Under the pieces are notes generated by a model, which saw only the letters and a list, made by a program, of their open reading frames with translations, did not search any database and was not told where the DNA came from. From an uncultured Bartonella sp. (GTDB taxonomy: Bacteria; Pseudomonadota; Alphaproteobacteria; Rhizobiales; Rhizobiaceae): a stretch of DNA of 64,000 bases. This document shows, piece after piece, positions 38,407 through 48,410 of the stretch (the stretch's first letter is position 1; each line of letters starts with the position of its first letter). Both the position numbers and the translations under genes were made by a program. The DNA lies in assembly GCA_945285915.1 (NCBI GenBank), contig CALYQL010000002.1:1-64000 (forward strand), given 5' to 3'.

Positions 38407-39564
38407 ATGAAAGTCATCACAAATACTACAGACCTAGAAACCGCTGTTGCAACATTAAAGAAATCTGATTTTGTAACGGTAGACACAGAATTTATCAGAG
38501 AAACAACCTTTTGGCCTGACCTCTGTCTAATCCAATTGGCGTCTCCTGACATTGCGGTTATTGTCGATCCTTTATCGCCAGATATTGATCTAAAGCCGTT
38601 TTTTTCTCTAATGTCTGACGAAAATGTTGTTAAAGTGTTCCATGCGGCACGTCAGGATCTAGAGATTATCTATAAGATTGGTCACGTTATTCCTAAACCG
38701 CTTTTTGATACGCAAATTGTGGGGTCGGTTTGTGGTTTTGGTGAAAGTGTTTCTTACGAACAAATTGTACAACGCGTCACTGGCAAACCGATTGACAAAA
38801 CATCCAGATTTACAGACTGGAGCCACCGGCCATTGTCGGAAAAGCAATTAAGTTATGCATTGGCTGATGTTACCTATTTGCGCGACGTTTATCTTTATCT
38901 CAAAAAACAATTGGCAAAAACGAAACGTGTTGATTGGATAGCCGATGAAATGGCTATTTTAACGTCACCCGTAACCTATGACCCGCCAGAAGATGACGCC
39001 TGGAAAAAGGTGAAAGGCCGTATCAGAAAACCAAAAGAATTGGCTGTTTTGCAAAAAATTGCCATATGGCGGGACCGTGAAGCCAAGAGCCGAAATGTCC
39101 CACGTGGACGTGTGCTTAAAGATGAATGTCTGATAGAAATTGCTACACAGCAGCCCAAAGATGTTGCCACTTTGGGAAGACTGCGCAGCATTCCAAAAGG
39201 CTGGGAGCGTTCAGAGCAAGCACATTCTCTGCTAACGGCAATAAATGATGGTTTAGCCGTTGATACCTCAACCTTGCCACCAATTCAAAAACATGTACCG
39301 CTTAGTGATGGAAATGCTGCGGCGGTGGAGCTATTGCGTGTGCTTTTAAAGCTTGTGGCAGACGAACAAAATATAGCACCGCGCATTATAGCCAATAGCG
39401 ATGATTTGGAAAAAATCGCCAAGCAGGAAAAAAATGACAAAATACCAGCTATGCAAGGCTGGCGTTATGAATTGTTTGGCAAAAAAGCCAAAGAAATGCT
39501 TGATGGAAAATTATGTTTCTATTTCAAAGATGGAAATATATTGACAAAAGAAATAGACAGATAA
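38407..39564 (+). CDS. rnd: Ribonuclease D
   Basis: 3'-5' exoribonuclease for tRNA and small RNA 3' ends, 385 aa. The DEDD catalytic residues are visible: D26 and E28 (TVDTEFIRE), D in HAARQDLEIIY, and the Y/D of LSYALADVTYLRDVY. A HRDC nucleic-acid-binding domain covers about 205-285. Divergent from aspS; followed 66 nt later by pfkB on the same strand. Confidence 0.95.
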   Translation: MKVITNTTDLETAVATLKKSDFVTVDTEFIRETTFWPDLCLIQLASPDIAVIVDPLSPDIDLKPFFSLMSDENVVKVFHAARQDLEIIYKIGHVIPKPLFDTQIVGSVCGFGESVSYEQIVQRVTGKPIDKTSRFTDWSHRPLSEKQLSYALADVTYLRDVYLYLKKQLAKTKRVDWIADEMAILTSPVTYDPPEDDAWKKVKGRIRKPKELAVLQKIAIWRDREAKSRNVPRGRVLKDECLIEIATQQPKDVATLGRLRSIPKGWERSEQAHSLLTAINDGLAVDTSTLPPIQKHVPLSDGNAAAVELLRVLLKLVADEQNIAPRIIANSDDLEKIAKQEKNDKIPAMQGWRYELFGKKAKEMLDGKLCFYFKDGNILTKEIDR

Positions 39565-39630
39565 AAAGTAATATCCTTATATTTGTTAGAAAAAAATAAG
39601 TTTTATCTTTTGTGTTTATTTTGAATAGTG

Positions 39631-40608
39631 ATGAAAACTATGGAAAAAGTATTAACGGTTACCTTTAACCCTACAGTTGATGCCGCAAGTGAAGCCGAGC
39701 TTGTACGACCGACACATAAGATAAGAACTTGTGATGAAAGTTTTCATCCTGGTGGTGGTGGCATAAATGTCGCGCGTGTTATCCATAAATTAGGGGGTGA
39801 TGTAACTGCCCTTTATGCTAGTGGTGGCATTATGGGAAATGTTTTGCGCCATTTGCTTGATGATCGCGGTGTGCCATGCATCAATGTGCCTATTGCCGGT
39901 AATACACGTGTCAACAACGTTATTCATGAACGTGCATCTGGCATGGAATATAGATTTGTGGCGGAAGGGCCAATTATCAGCGACAATGAATGGCAAGCAC
40001 TCGTCACGGAAGCGAAAACCCGTGAATGGGATTGGCTCGTTATCAGCGGAAGTTTGGCACGTGGTGTTCCTATTACTATTTACGACACCATGATAGATAT
40101 TGCCAACCAAAGGAAAGCGCATGTTGTCATTGATACATCCGGCGACTCTTTAAGTCATGTTTTACAAAAAGGTGGCTTAACACTGGTTAAACCGAGCCAA
40201 GGAGAGTTTGAGGCTTGCACCAATCAAACCTATAATAGCACAGAAGAAATTGCTGTCGCAGCCCAAGAACTTTGTAAAAAGGGTGCGGCAGAAATTATAA
40301 CTGTAACACTTGGGCATCAAGGTGCAGTGTTAGCCACCAAGGATCAAACGCTCTATCTTCCTTCACCACATGTTAGGGTTATTAGCGCATCTGGTGCTGG
40401 CGACAGTTTCGTAGGTGGCATGGTTCACGCTCTTGCGCTTGGCTGGGAAGCGGAAGATGCTTTCAGATTAGCCACGGCATGTGGTTCTGCGGCTGTTGCA
40501 GAAAAAGGCACAGGACTTTGTCAGTTGCCCGACATAGAACGGCTTTATAAAGATCTTGCAAGAAATCATCAAAAATTCACGACGGTTGCTTTGGAACGTG
40601 ATAGTTGA
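39631..40608 (+). CDS. pfkB: PfkB-type phosphofructokinase
   Basis: Ribokinase-family sugar-phosphate kinase closest in pattern to E. coli Pfk-2 (PfkB): TFNPTVDAASEAE, FHPGGGGINVARVIHKLGG (41-46 Gly-rich), VISGSLARGVP, LVKPSQGEFEA, and catalytic D258 in SASGAGDSFVGG. 325 aa from the ATG at 39631. It probably phosphorylates fructose-6-phosphate; tagatose- or fructose-1-phosphate remain possible. Many Rhizobiales lack any 6-phosphofructokinase, so its presence between rnd and ppx is notable. Its 3' end is duplicated downstream as a relic. Confidence 0.85.
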   Translation: MKTMEKVLTVTFNPTVDAASEAELVRPTHKIRTCDESFHPGGGGINVARVIHKLGGDVTALYASGGIMGNVLRHLLDDRGVPCINVPIAGNTRVNNVIHERASGMEYRFVAEGPIISDNEWQALVTEAKTREWDWLVISGSLARGVPITIYDTMIDIANQRKAHVVIDTSGDSLSHVLQKGGLTLVKPSQGEFEACTNQTYNSTEEIAVAAQELCKKGAAEIITVTLGHQGAVLATKDQTLYLPSPHVRVISASGAGDSFVGGMVHALALGWEAEDAFRLATACGSAAVAEKGTGLCQLPDIERLYKDLARNHQKFTTVALERDS

Positions 40609-40636
40609 TCTAAGTCTCCATTAATGTCACAAAACA

Positions 40637-40677
40637 TGAAAAGCGCCTATATTTCAAATATATGGCGCTTTAATTTT
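40637..40677. terminator. Bidirectional terminator, copy 1 (pfkB)
   Basis: AAAGCGCC (40640-40647) pairs with GGCGCTTT (40664-40671), extended by TATATTT/AATATA inside. AT-rich tails occur on both sides. Confidence 0.85.
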
Positions 40678-40688
40678 AGCGGCATATA

Positions 40689-40800
40689 TCAAACGATAAC
40701 ATAATCCATGTCACAGCCAACGACTTTAGAGAGTTGTTGTAATCTCCCCAATGGCTGCTCTGCAATGAGATCCGCGTGACACTGCGGAATGGTCAGGACA
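40689..40800 (-). pseudogene. Relic of the ppx 3' end
   Basis: Encodes the last 36 or so residues of Ppx in frame with its stop (IVLTIPQCHADLIAEQPLGR..., ending ...CDMDYVIV). It differs from the live gene at 5 of about 115 nt, giving one amino-acid change (Arg to Gln); the rest are synonymous. It has no upstream part. Confidence 0.9.
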
Positions 40801-40801
40801 A

Positions 40802-40865
40802 TATAAAAAAACTTACAAGACGTAGTCAGAAATTTATGGCTATTACTTTGGGACGTGACAGCTGA
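40802..40865 (+). pseudogene. Relic of the pfkB 3' end
   Basis: Aligns with the last 20 or so codons of pfkB (relic ...SQKFMAITLGRDS against live ...HQKFTTVALERDS), including the stop. It is more diverged than the ppx relic and has a 1-nt insertion in an A-run. It joins directly to the ppx relic. Confidence 0.8.
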
Positions 40866-40893
40866 TCTATGTCTCTATTAATGTCACAAAACG

Positions 40894-40934
40894 TGAAAAG
40901 CGCCTATGTTTCAAATATATGGCGCTTTAATTTT
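40894..40934. terminator. Bidirectional terminator, copy 2 (ppx)
   Basis: Same hairpin as the copy at 40637, 257 bp further on, with one base change in the loop-side stem. It now serves ppx on the minus strand. Confidence 0.85.
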
Positions 40935-40945
40935 AGCGGCATATA

Positions 40946-42457
40946 TCAAACGATAACATAATCCATGTCACAGCCAACGACTTTAGAGAGTTGTTGTAAT
41001 CTCCCCAATGGTCGCTCTGCAATGAGGTCTGCGTGACACTGTGGAATGGTCAGGACAATTTTTTTATCCTCTTTTTTCCAAATAAACTGCGGCAAAATAC
41101 CACCCGTTGAAGCTGAAAATAAGTTGGCAACCCGCATAAGTCCGCCCAAAATACGGGCGCGATCAATTGTTTCTTTATCCGCCAGCTTAATAATATCTGG
41201 CGATAAATTATCGGCAATAAGCCCTTCATTCCGATAGAAAACAGTTAGTGCAACATAGATACGACCAGCATGAGAGATACCCGGATATGGGCCAAAAGCT
41301 ACCTGATCGGCGGATTGATCACCGCGATAATCGGGGTGCATACGCCACCCAATATCGGCCAACAGACAAGCAGCCTCGCGATACCGCCTCTGATCGTCCG
41401 TTTCCTTGAATCCCAAAACATCAAAGGCATTGGCCGTAAATTGAATCAATTCATATGATTGTTTTGGTGAGCGCGCACGTAATGTCGCCATTTCACCACA
41501 GGTTGCTAATAATGGATCTTCATGACGTAGTTTTTTTGATAATTTTGAGAACAGATATCCCTCACGAACCCCTGCTCCAGAAAAAATTATTTTTTCAGGG
41601 TGCATGCAGCGAATAAGCTCGATAAGGACAGCTGCCCCGTAAGACAATAACTGCCGGCGATTTTTTGAAATAGCCGAAATATCTTTGATTTGCTCTGTTT
41701 CACCCTTAGCAATACGAGAAAGAAAGCTTTCAAGCTCGTCTCCAGCCACTTCATAACCATGCATGACCGGCAATGGATATTTCTTTATTGCCATATGAAG
41801 TTTTGCAATATTACGCCAAGTGCCGCCTACCGCATAAAAATTACGGCCTTGGTTGTTTGCCAACACTTCTGCTTCTTGCAGATATTTTCGTGCGATTTTT
41901 GTTGCTTCCGTAATATTGTTATCAGACATATCCTGCAAGCGCAGGCCGCCTAAAGGCATTGTAATTCCACTGCCCACTTTGTCATCACGAATATCAACAA
42001 GTTCAAGGCTTCCACCCCCCAAATCACCAGCAACACCGTCGGGACGGTGAAATGTTGATATAATTCCATAGGCTGAATAGGTTGCTTCTTGTTTTCCAGT
42101 CAACACATTGATTTTGTTTTTTAAAATCGCTTCGGCTTCGGCGATGAAGGAAGCACCATTTTTTGCTTCTCTTGCAGCAGCTGTTGCCAATGTGTTGACT
42201 TCTTCAACACCAATCTGTTCACAAATCGCATGAAAACGCCGCAACGTTCTCAAAGACATTTCAACAGACGTATCTTCCAAGCGTCCAGTCTTGGCCACTC
42301 CCTTGCCCAATCCGCATAATATCTTCTCATTGAACAATACTGTTGGCGATCGTACCAAACCTTCGTAAACAACCAGACGAACCGAGTTTGATCCAATATC
42401 GATCACAGCGACAGGTTTTCGTCCCTTTAAGCGCCCTTGAGCCTTAGAGTTTGTCAT
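40946..42457 (-). CDS. ppx: Exopolyphosphatase / GppA-family phosphatase
   Basis: Degrades polyphosphate or pppGpp. 503 aa from the ATG at 42457; the longer frame would start inside ppk and is not preferred. The Ppx-GppA fold begins VAVIDIGSNSVRLVVYEG, with the second phosphate loop AGDLGGGSLELVDI, followed by a C-terminal helical domain. It lies 7 nt after ppk, so synthesis and breakdown enzymes are co-transcribed. Its last codons are duplicated as a relic next to pfkB. Confidence 0.93.
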   Translation of the reverse strand: MTNSKAQGRLKGRKPVAVIDIGSNSVRLVVYEGLVRSPTVLFNEKILCGLGKGVAKTGRLEDTSVEMSLRTLRRFHAICEQIGVEEVNTLATAAAREAKNGASFIAEAEAILKNKINVLTGKQEATYSAYGIISTFHRPDGVAGDLGGGSLELVDIRDDKVGSGITMPLGGLRLQDMSDNNITEATKIARKYLQEAEVLANNQGRNFYAVGGTWRNIAKLHMAIKKYPLPVMHGYEVAGDELESFLSRIAKGETEQIKDISAISKNRRQLLSYGAAVLIELIRCMHPEKIIFSGAGVREGYLFSKLSKKLRHEDPLLATCGEMATLRARSPKQSYELIQFTANAFDVLGFKETDDQRRYREAACLLADIGWRMHPDYRGDQSADQVAFGPYPGISHAGRIYVALTVFYRNEGLIADNLSPDIIKLADKETIDRARILGGLMRVANLFSASTGGILPQFIWKKEDKKIVLTIPQCHADLIAERPLGRLQQLSKVVGCDMDYVIV

Positions 42458-42464
42458 GGATATA

Positions 42465-44657
42465 TCAGTCTTTATTTGTTTCTGTTTGCTGCCGACGCAG
42501 AGCAATTAATCGTGGTGCTGAAGAGCGTAATGACTTTCCGCGACCAGATAAACTAGGATTGGTCATGAAATACTCCTGAGCATTAAACGGCTTTTCGCCT
42601 TTGAGAGGTATAATCCGCCGCGACGTTCCATCGCTTAATATCTCAAAACTTTGTTGGTTATCAATAATATTTGCCAACATAATTTGCGAAAGTATCTGCT
42701 GATGAACCGTTTTATTGAAAACAGGTACCAAAGTTTCAACACGACGGTCAAGATTACGCGTCATCATATCGGCAGAACCAAAATAAACAATCGCATTTTC
42801 ATTTGGTAAATCTTCGCCATTTCCAAAGCAGAAAATACGGCTATGTTCCAAAAAGCGCCCAACAATGGATTTTGCGCGGATATTGTCAGAAAATCCAGGA
42901 ATGCCCGGTCTTAAGCAGCAAATACCTCTTACAACAAGGTCAACCTGAACGCCTGCCTGCCCTGCACGGTAAAGTGCATCAATAATTTGCGGATCAACCA
43001 ATGAATTCATCTTCATCCATATTGCAGCAGGTCTACCCTCGCGTGCATGGGTGATCTCATCTTCAATATGCCCCAAAATCCGCCGGCGTAAAGTCAAAGG
43101 CGAAAATGCCAGTTTCATCGGCTCATCAGGCTGCGCATAGCCGGTAATATAATTGAAAATAAGTTGTACATCGTGGCCAATGTCTTCATCAGTGGTGAAA
43201 AATGACAGGTCGGTGTAAATTTTTGCGGTAATTGGGTGATAGTTTCCGGTACCCAAATGAACATAGGATCTTAAACGGTTTTCTTCACGACGCACAACAA
43301 GTGACATTTTAGCATGGGTCTTAAGTTCAATAAACCCAAAAACCACCTGCACACCTGCCCGTTCCAGATCTCTCGCCCAGCGGATATTCGCTTCTTCATC
43401 GAAACGCGCTTTCAGTTCAACCAGTGCCGTAACAGATTTACCGGCTTCTGATGCGTCAATCAGCGCTCTGACAATTGGGCTATCATTAGATGTTCTATAA
43501 AGCGTTTGTTTAATAGCCAACACATCAGGGTCGGCTGCAGCTTGGCGCAAAAATTGCACCACAACATCAAACGATTCATAAGGGTGATGAACTACAATAT
43601 CCTTCTCGCGGATTGCGGCGAAACAATCCCCCGCATGTTCCCGAATTCTTTCTGGAAAACGCGGATTGTAAGCAACAAATTTAAGATCGACACGTGGAAT
43701 TGAAACAATCTCCGAGATCATGTTCAATGCCAGCAATCCGTCCTGAACGCTAATACGATTATCCGGCACGCCCAATTCGCTGGTTACAAACTGGCGTAAA
43801 TCATCGGGCATTTCCGAGTCAAACTCAATTCTAATAACCTGACCACGCCGGCGACGTTTTAATGCCGTTTCAAATAAACGAACGAGGTCTTCTGCCTCTT
43901 CCTCGACCTCAATATCGCTATCACGAATAACACGGAATGTTCCTGCACCATTAACTTCATAGCCTGGGAACAGACGGTCAATAAATAGGCTGACAATGTC
44001 TTCAAGCGAGATAAAACGAAAACCATTGCCCTCTTCTGGCAATAATACGAAACGTTTAAGAGCCGTTGGAAGGCGCAACAATGCTGTCATTGGTTGACGA
44101 TCACTGCGACGCTGCAAATGAAGCGCTATTGAAAAACCAAGATTAGGAATAAATGGGAAAGGATGTGCTGGATCGATTGATAAAGGTGTCAATACTGGAA
44201 ATATTGTTTCCAAAAAATGGGTTTCCAGCCATGTTTTTTCGCTGTCACTCAAGCGATCTGGCCGAATAATTGCAATATTTTCCTTTTCCAATTCGTGGCG
44301 TAAAGCGCGCAATTCCTGCTGCTGGTTTGCTTGCAAACGAGCCACTTCAGCTAGCACAAAATCCAATTGTTCCTGAGGTGTCCGACCATCAGCACTTCGT
44401 GTTGCAATGCCAGCGCGCACCTGTCCAGCAAGACCTGCGATACGCACCATAAAAAATTCATCAAGATTGGTAGCCGATATGGATAAAAATCGTAATCTTT
44501 CCAGCAATGGGTGCTTATCATTGCCGGCTTCCATAAGAACGCGATTGTTAAACTGAAGCCAAGAAAACTCACGGTTTACGAACCGTTCCGGACTTTCCAT
44601 ATTAATTTCAGATATATTAGCCTGTTCACTCGCAGAATTCTTTGTACGTAAAGCCAT
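42465..44657 (-). CDS. ppk: Polyphosphate kinase 1
   Basis: Makes inorganic polyphosphate from ATP. 730 aa. The N-terminal domain starts [20 protein letters not shown]. The autophosphorylated histidine is in [10 protein letters not shown], the second catalytic region in [14 protein letters not shown], and the C-terminal phospholipase-D-like fold is in [24 protein letters not shown] precedes the ATG at 44657. Followed by ppx. Confidence 0.96.
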   Translation of the reverse strand: MALRTKNSASEQANISEINMESPERFVNREFSWLQFNNRVLMEAGNDKHPLLERLRFLSISATNLDEFFMVRIAGLAGQVRAGIATRSADGRTPQEQLDFVLAEVARLQANQQQELRALRHELEKENIAIIRPDRLSDSEKTWLETHFLETIFPVLTPLSIDPAHPFPFIPNLGFSIALHLQRRSDRQPMTALLRLPTALKRFVLLPEEGNGFRFISLEDIVSLFIDRLFPGYEVNGAGTFRVIRDSDIEVEEEAEDLVRLFETALKRRRRGQVIRIEFDSEMPDDLRQFVTSELGVPDNRISVQDGLLALNMISEIVSIPRVDLKFVAYNPRFPERIREHAGDCFAAIREKDIVVHHPYESFDVVVQFLRQAAADPDVLAIKQTLYRTSNDSPIVRALIDASEAGKSVTALVELKARFDEEANIRWARDLERAGVQVVFGFIELKTHAKMSLVVRREENRLRSYVHLGTGNYHPITAKIYTDLSFFTTDEDIGHDVQLIFNYITGYAQPDEPMKLAFSPLTLRRRILGHIEDEITHAREGRPAAIWMKMNSLVDPQIIDALYRAGQAGVQVDLVVRGICCLRPGIPGFSDNIRAKSIVGRFLEHSRIFCFGNGEDLPNENAIVYFGSADMMTRNLDRRVETLVPVFNKTVHQQILSQIMLANIIDNQQSFEILSDGTSRRIIPLKGEKPFNAQEYFMTNPSLSGRGKSLRSSAPRLIALRRQQTETNKD

Positions 44658-44980
44658 AATCGCTTCCTTTTAATTTTGCCATAAAATGGCACTCCCACCC
44701 CGCTTTTCTGCAGAGCCTCAGCCTTTGCAAGCACCCTTTTATTGTTATCAGTGACGTTCACTTATGACAAGCTTGGAACTGCAATTTTAGACACCAGAAA
44801 CGTGTATATCACAGTCCAATAACTTATACATTGCAAAGGTGGAAAATTGCGGCAGCTATTACGCATTTAGTGGTGTCATTCCTTATGATTTTGAACACAA
44901 ATAGTTGTCACTCTGTTATCTATTGGCTTATATAGCAGGGATGAATATTTTACCTCACTAAGACACATGGAGTCCTTATA
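44658..44980. other. Divergent ppk / zinc-protein control region
   Basis: 323 nt without a supported gene. A short frame overlapping the ppk start in another register has no recognisable product. A promoter for the zinc protein is predicted at 44905-44934; no clear Pho box was seen for ppk. Confidence 0.5.
44905..44934 (+). promoter_or_regulatory. Predicted promoter of the zinc-protein gene
   Basis: TTGTCA and TATATA are separated by 18 nt, about 47 nt before the start codon. Confidence 0.45.
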
Positions 44981-45229
44981 ATGGCTGATCATCATATTCC
45001 GCATTTTCAAAACGACGGTGGCTATAAGCTAATTGAAATTGGTGTCAAAGAGTTCATGTGTGTTGGCGCCAGTGCTCCATTTGATCATCCGCATATTTTT
45101 ATCGATATGGGAAAAGATGATGAAAAAATCTGTTCTTATTGTTCGACTCTCTATCGATACAACCCGAAGTTATCCGAGATGGAAACCAATCCAGCCGGCT
45201 GCTTGTATGAAGCAGAAATAACAGTTTAA
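44981..45229 (+). CDS. Zinc-binding CHCC protein, NDUFS6-like
   Basis: 82 aa zf-CHCC domain protein, homologous to the mitochondrial complex I accessory subunit NDUFS6. The ligand set C27, H36 or H38, C51 and C54 (ICSYCSTLYRY) is complete. In Alphaproteobacteria this protein is linked to NADH dehydrogenase assembly (family knowledge). GGAG precedes the ATG. It is followed 21 nt later by the FAD monooxygenase. Confidence 0.88.
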   Translation: MADHHIPHFQNDGGYKLIEIGVKEFMCVGASAPFDHPHIFIDMGKDDEKICSYCSTLYRYNPKLSEMETNPAGCLYEAEITV

Positions 45230-45250
45230 TGAATACCAACGGATGAGCAC

Positions 45251-46504
45251 ATGAGATGGCAGAAGGATATTAAGCCTACAATTATAGGCGCGGGGGTTGC
45301 TGGACTTACTTCAGCGTTAGCATTGGCACACAAAGGAATTGCCAGTGTTGTACTTGAAAGTCGTGATAAATTGGCAGAAGTTGGAGCGGGCTTACAGCTT
45401 GCTTCTAATGCGACCCGCCTTCTCGATCGTTGGGGTGTTCTCCCTGATCTATTGAAAGTTGGCGTTGAACCCCATTATCTGGAGCTTCGTGACGGTCTAA
45501 AATTTATAGATCGTGTCCATGTTGATCTTACAGACGTTGCGCTACGTCGGTGGCACGCACCTTATATGACAATTCATCGTGCCGACCTGCAAAATGTTCT
45601 CTATGATGCAGCAACCAAAAATCCACTTATCGATATACGATTAGGGGAAAAGGTTGTTGATGTAGCAAAGACAACGCCGCAATCGGTGAGCATTAAATCT
45701 GTTGCGCAAGACGAACCAAACACATTTGAAACACCATTGGTGATAGCGTGTGATGGCGTTTGGTCCAAAATCAGGCAAACCGCACCACTTGATGACCACG
45801 CTAAATTCAGTGGCTATATTGCTTGGCGTGCAACAATTGCTGTCGACTCGTTACCTGAAAATTTCACCAAGTCATTGTCTGACATTGCAACTGTTTCTGC
45901 ATGGATGGGGCCAAACAACCATTTTGTTGCCTATCCAATTAATGCCGGTAAAGCCTTCAATTTTGTTGCTATTACAACCGGAAGCAATCCGGGGGCTGTT
46001 TGGTCTCGTGATGGTGACAAAACTGTATTGTTGAAACATTTTTCAAATTGGCATCCGACAATTCGTGAAATTATTGAAACTGTTGACAATTGGACTTATT
46101 GGCCATTGTTTGGAATGGTGCCTCACCGCTTTTGGGATGGTGATTTGCGCGTTTTTCTTGGCGATGCATCACATGGGTTTTTACCATTTGCAGCGCAAGG
46201 TGCGGCTATGGCAATTGAAGACTCTGCCGTTTTGGCTGAAGTTTTATCGATGGATCAACTCCCATTATCCAAAGCCTTGGATATATTTAGCAAAATACGC
46301 AGCGAACGTGTTAGCGCAGTCGATAAACGCGGCGCATTCAACCGCTTTGTATATCATGCAACAGGTCCGGTAGCACTTGCCCGAAACTTTGTGATGAAAA
46401 CACGTTCAGCGGAAAGCTTTATGTCTAGTTTGGACTGGCTCTATGACTATGACGCGACAGCCTTGGTCAAACAATACTCACAAACAGCTACAAAATCTGA
46501 CTGA
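45251..46504 (+). CDS. FAD-dependent aromatic-type monooxygenase
   Basis: 417 aa, class A flavoprotein hydroxylase fold. The N-terminal FAD motif is [19 protein letters not shown]; the second FAD motif is [31 protein letters not shown]. It looks like salicylate hydroxylase-type enzymes; UbiH-like ubiquinone hydroxylation is a possibility but not supported by a specific motif. It probably shares a transcript with the zinc protein. Its 3' end overlaps aapP tail to tail by 17 nt. Confidence 0.85.
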   Translation: MRWQKDIKPTIIGAGVAGLTSALALAHKGIASVVLESRDKLAEVGAGLQLASNATRLLDRWGVLPDLLKVGVEPHYLELRDGLKFIDRVHVDLTDVALRRWHAPYMTIHRADLQNVLYDAATKNPLIDIRLGEKVVDVAKTTPQSVSIKSVAQDEPNTFETPLVIACDGVWSKIRQTAPLDDHAKFSGYIAWRATIAVDSLPENFTKSLSDIATVSAWMGPNNHFVAYPINAGKAFNFVAITTGSNPGAVWSRDGDKTVLLKHFSNWHPTIREIIETVDNWTYWPLFGMVPHRFWDGDLRVFLGDASHGFLPFAAQGAAMAIEDSAVLAEVLSMDQLPLSKALDIFSKIRSERVSAVDKRGAFNRFVYHATGPVALARNFVMKTRSAESFMSSLDWLYDYDATALVKQYSQTATKSD

Positions 46505-47237
46505 GAAACGCTTTTGTACGTTCATGCGCTGGATGGCTGAAAAAGTCATCCGGCGTTGCAATTTCTAATATCTGTCCTTCATCCATAAAAACAACACGGT
46601 CTGCAACCTCACGCGCAAAGCCCATTTCGTGAGTGACGCACAGCATTGTCATACCACTTTCCGCAAGATCGATCATAGTATCCAACACCTCTTTGATCAT
46701 TTCAGGATCAAGTGCGGAAGTTGGTTCATCAAAGAGCATCACGCGCGGTTGCATACATAACGAACGCGCTATTGCTACACGTTGTTGTTGCCCGCCTGAT
46801 AACTGACCAGGATATTTATTGGCTTGATTAGGTATTTTTACCCGCTCGAGAAAATGCATGGCTTGTTCTTCAGCTTGCTTGCGCGGCATATGTCGAACCC
46901 AGATCGGCGCCAAAACACAATTTTCCAGAACTGTTAAATGCGGAAAAAGATTGAAATGTTGGAATACCATTCCGACATTCTGACGAATTTTTTCTAAATT
47001 CCACATTCCTTGCTTTAAAGGAATATCTGTGACGGTTATCTCGCCCTGCTGCACCGTTTCTAATCCATTGATACAACGTATCAATGTTGATTTTCCTGAA
47101 CCGGAAGGGCCTGATATAATGACTTTTTCCTTGGCTCTTATATCGAGGTTGATATCCCGTAACACATGCATTTTTCCGAACCACTTGTTCACCTGATGCA
47201 TATGGACTTCAATTTTCTTCTCAGGATTTTCTACCAT
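46488..47237 (-). CDS. aapP: General L-amino acid ABC transporter ATPase AapP
   Basis: 249 aa. Walker [10 protein letters not shown] at 43-51, signature [13 protein letters not shown], Walker [16 protein letters not shown]. The ATG at 47237 is chosen over an upstream GTG because AGGAA precedes it and the GTG lies inside aapM. It energises AapQM with binding protein AapJ, importing a broad range of L-amino acids. Confidence 0.94.
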   Translation of the reverse strand: MVENPEKKIEVHMHQVNKWFGKMHVLRDINLDIRAKEKVIISGPSGSGKSTLIRCINGLETVQQGEITVTDIPLKQGMWNLEKIRQNVGMVFQHFNLFPHLTVLENCVLAPIWVRHMPRKQAEEQAMHFLERVKIPNQANKYPGQLSGGQQQRVAIARSLCMQPRVMLFDEPTSALDPEMIKEVLDTMIDLAESGMTMLCVTHEMGFAREVADRVVFMDEGQILEIATPDDFFSHPAHERTKAFLSQIL

Positions 47238-47247
47238 GATACAATTC

Positions 47248-48408
47248 CTATTCCTGATTTCCACGTTGCTTCGGTAAATTCAATTTACGTTCCAGAAAAT
47301 GTGCATAACGTGACATAACAAAGCAGAACATCCAGAATACCAAGCCAATAAAGATCATACCAGTAACGGGCTTTTGTGGCGTGCTCCATTTTGCCTGTTG
47401 TATGGCTTGCCGAACAATGCCAAGTAAGTCAAACATGCCAATAATATAGACAAGGCTGGTTTCCTTAAACATACCAATCAATACATTGATAATGCTGGGA
47501 ATAACCAGACTATAAGCCTGTGGGAGAATGACAAAAACCATGGTTTTTACATATCCCAACCCTAATGATTGGGCGGCTTCATATTGTCCACGTGGTACAG
47601 TTTGCAAGCCACCACGCACCACTTCGGCAATATAGGCGGAGGTAAAAAGTGCCACACCAATCAATGCTCTTACAAGCTTATCGAACGTCATGCCTTGCGG
47701 TAAAAATAATGGAAACATAACGCTGGCGATAAACAACACAGCGACAAGCGGAATACCCCGCACAGTTTCAATAAAGGTTACTGACAGAATACGAATGACA
47801 GGCTTGTTCGAACGTCTACCAAGAGCTAAAAGCGTACCAAATGGTAATGAAAACGTCATACTAACATAGGCGATTGTCAGGGTTACCAGTAAACCGCCCC
47901 AATATTCTGTTGCGACAACTGGCAAGCCCAAATAACCACCAAACAACAGCACATAACCAATCAATGGCACAATGAATAATGATATTAATGCGTTGATGAA
48001 TTTATGTCTGACAGATGGCATCAATAGAGGTATATTGATAATAAGGACAAGAACCGCCAACAAATTGACACGCCATTTTTCAGCATCTGGATATCTGCCA
48101 TAGATAAATTGCCAAAAATTGGCTTTTACAAATGCCCAGCACGCCCCATTCCAATCATTTGGCATTGTGCCACCTTGTTGCTGTGTCGCACATGCCGTTC
48201 GGTCTGCACCATCCCAGACAGCATTAATAAACATCCAGTTGACCAATGGGATTAGCAAATCAATAAGCAAGCAGCCTAATACAATGCTGATGACTGTATT
48301 GGTGGGAGTAGAAAATAGATTATCTTTAAGCCACGACCAAATAGTATTTTGCCGTTTGGGTGGTTTTGCTGATGGAATAATAGTTTGACTTACAAATCTT
48401 TGTTCCAT
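47248..48408 (-). CDS. aapM: General L-amino acid ABC transporter permease AapM
   Basis: 386 aa from the ATG at 48408 (GGAG upstream, 2 nt after the aapQ stop); the longer frame runs back into aapQ. It has the large N-terminal extension typical of AapM, several hydrophobic helices and the EAA loop ([22 protein letters not shown]). A periplasmic loop with two cysteines (CATQQQ...NGAC) is present. Confidence 0.94.
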   Translation of the reverse strand: MEQRFVSQTIIPSAKPPKRQNTIWSWLKDNLFSTPTNTVISIVLGCLLIDLLIPLVNWMFINAVWDGADRTACATQQQGGTMPNDWNGACWAFVKANFWQFIYGRYPDAEKWRVNLLAVLVLIINIPLLMPSVRHKFINALISLFIVPLIGYVLLFGGYLGLPVVATEYWGGLLVTLTIAYVSMTFSLPFGTLLALGRRSNKPVIRILSVTFIETVRGIPLVAVLFIASVMFPLFLPQGMTFDKLVRALIGVALFTSAYIAEVVRGGLQTVPRGQYEAAQSLGLGYVKTMVFVILPQAYSLVIPSIINVLIGMFKETSLVYIIGMFDLLGIVRQAIQQAKWSTPQKPVTGMIFIGLVFWMFCFVMSRYAHFLERKLNLPKQRGNQE

Positions 48409-48410
48409 CT

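Larger units (their letters stand above)
40546..41060. repeat. Direct duplication of the pfkB/ppx convergent junction
   Basis: Two copies, about 40546-40801 and 40802-41060, offset 257 bp. Each has a pfkB 3' end, the same bidirectional hairpin and a ppx 3' end. Copy 1 holds the live pfkB end and a ppx relic; copy 2 holds a pfkB relic and the live ppx end. The hairpin and nearby DNA are almost identical, while the pfkB tails are clearly diverged. Confidence 0.9.

Noticed and set aside
44576..44761. 61-codon frame overlapping the ppk start
   Set aside because: No ribosome binding site or family; it shares DNA with the well-supported ppk start.
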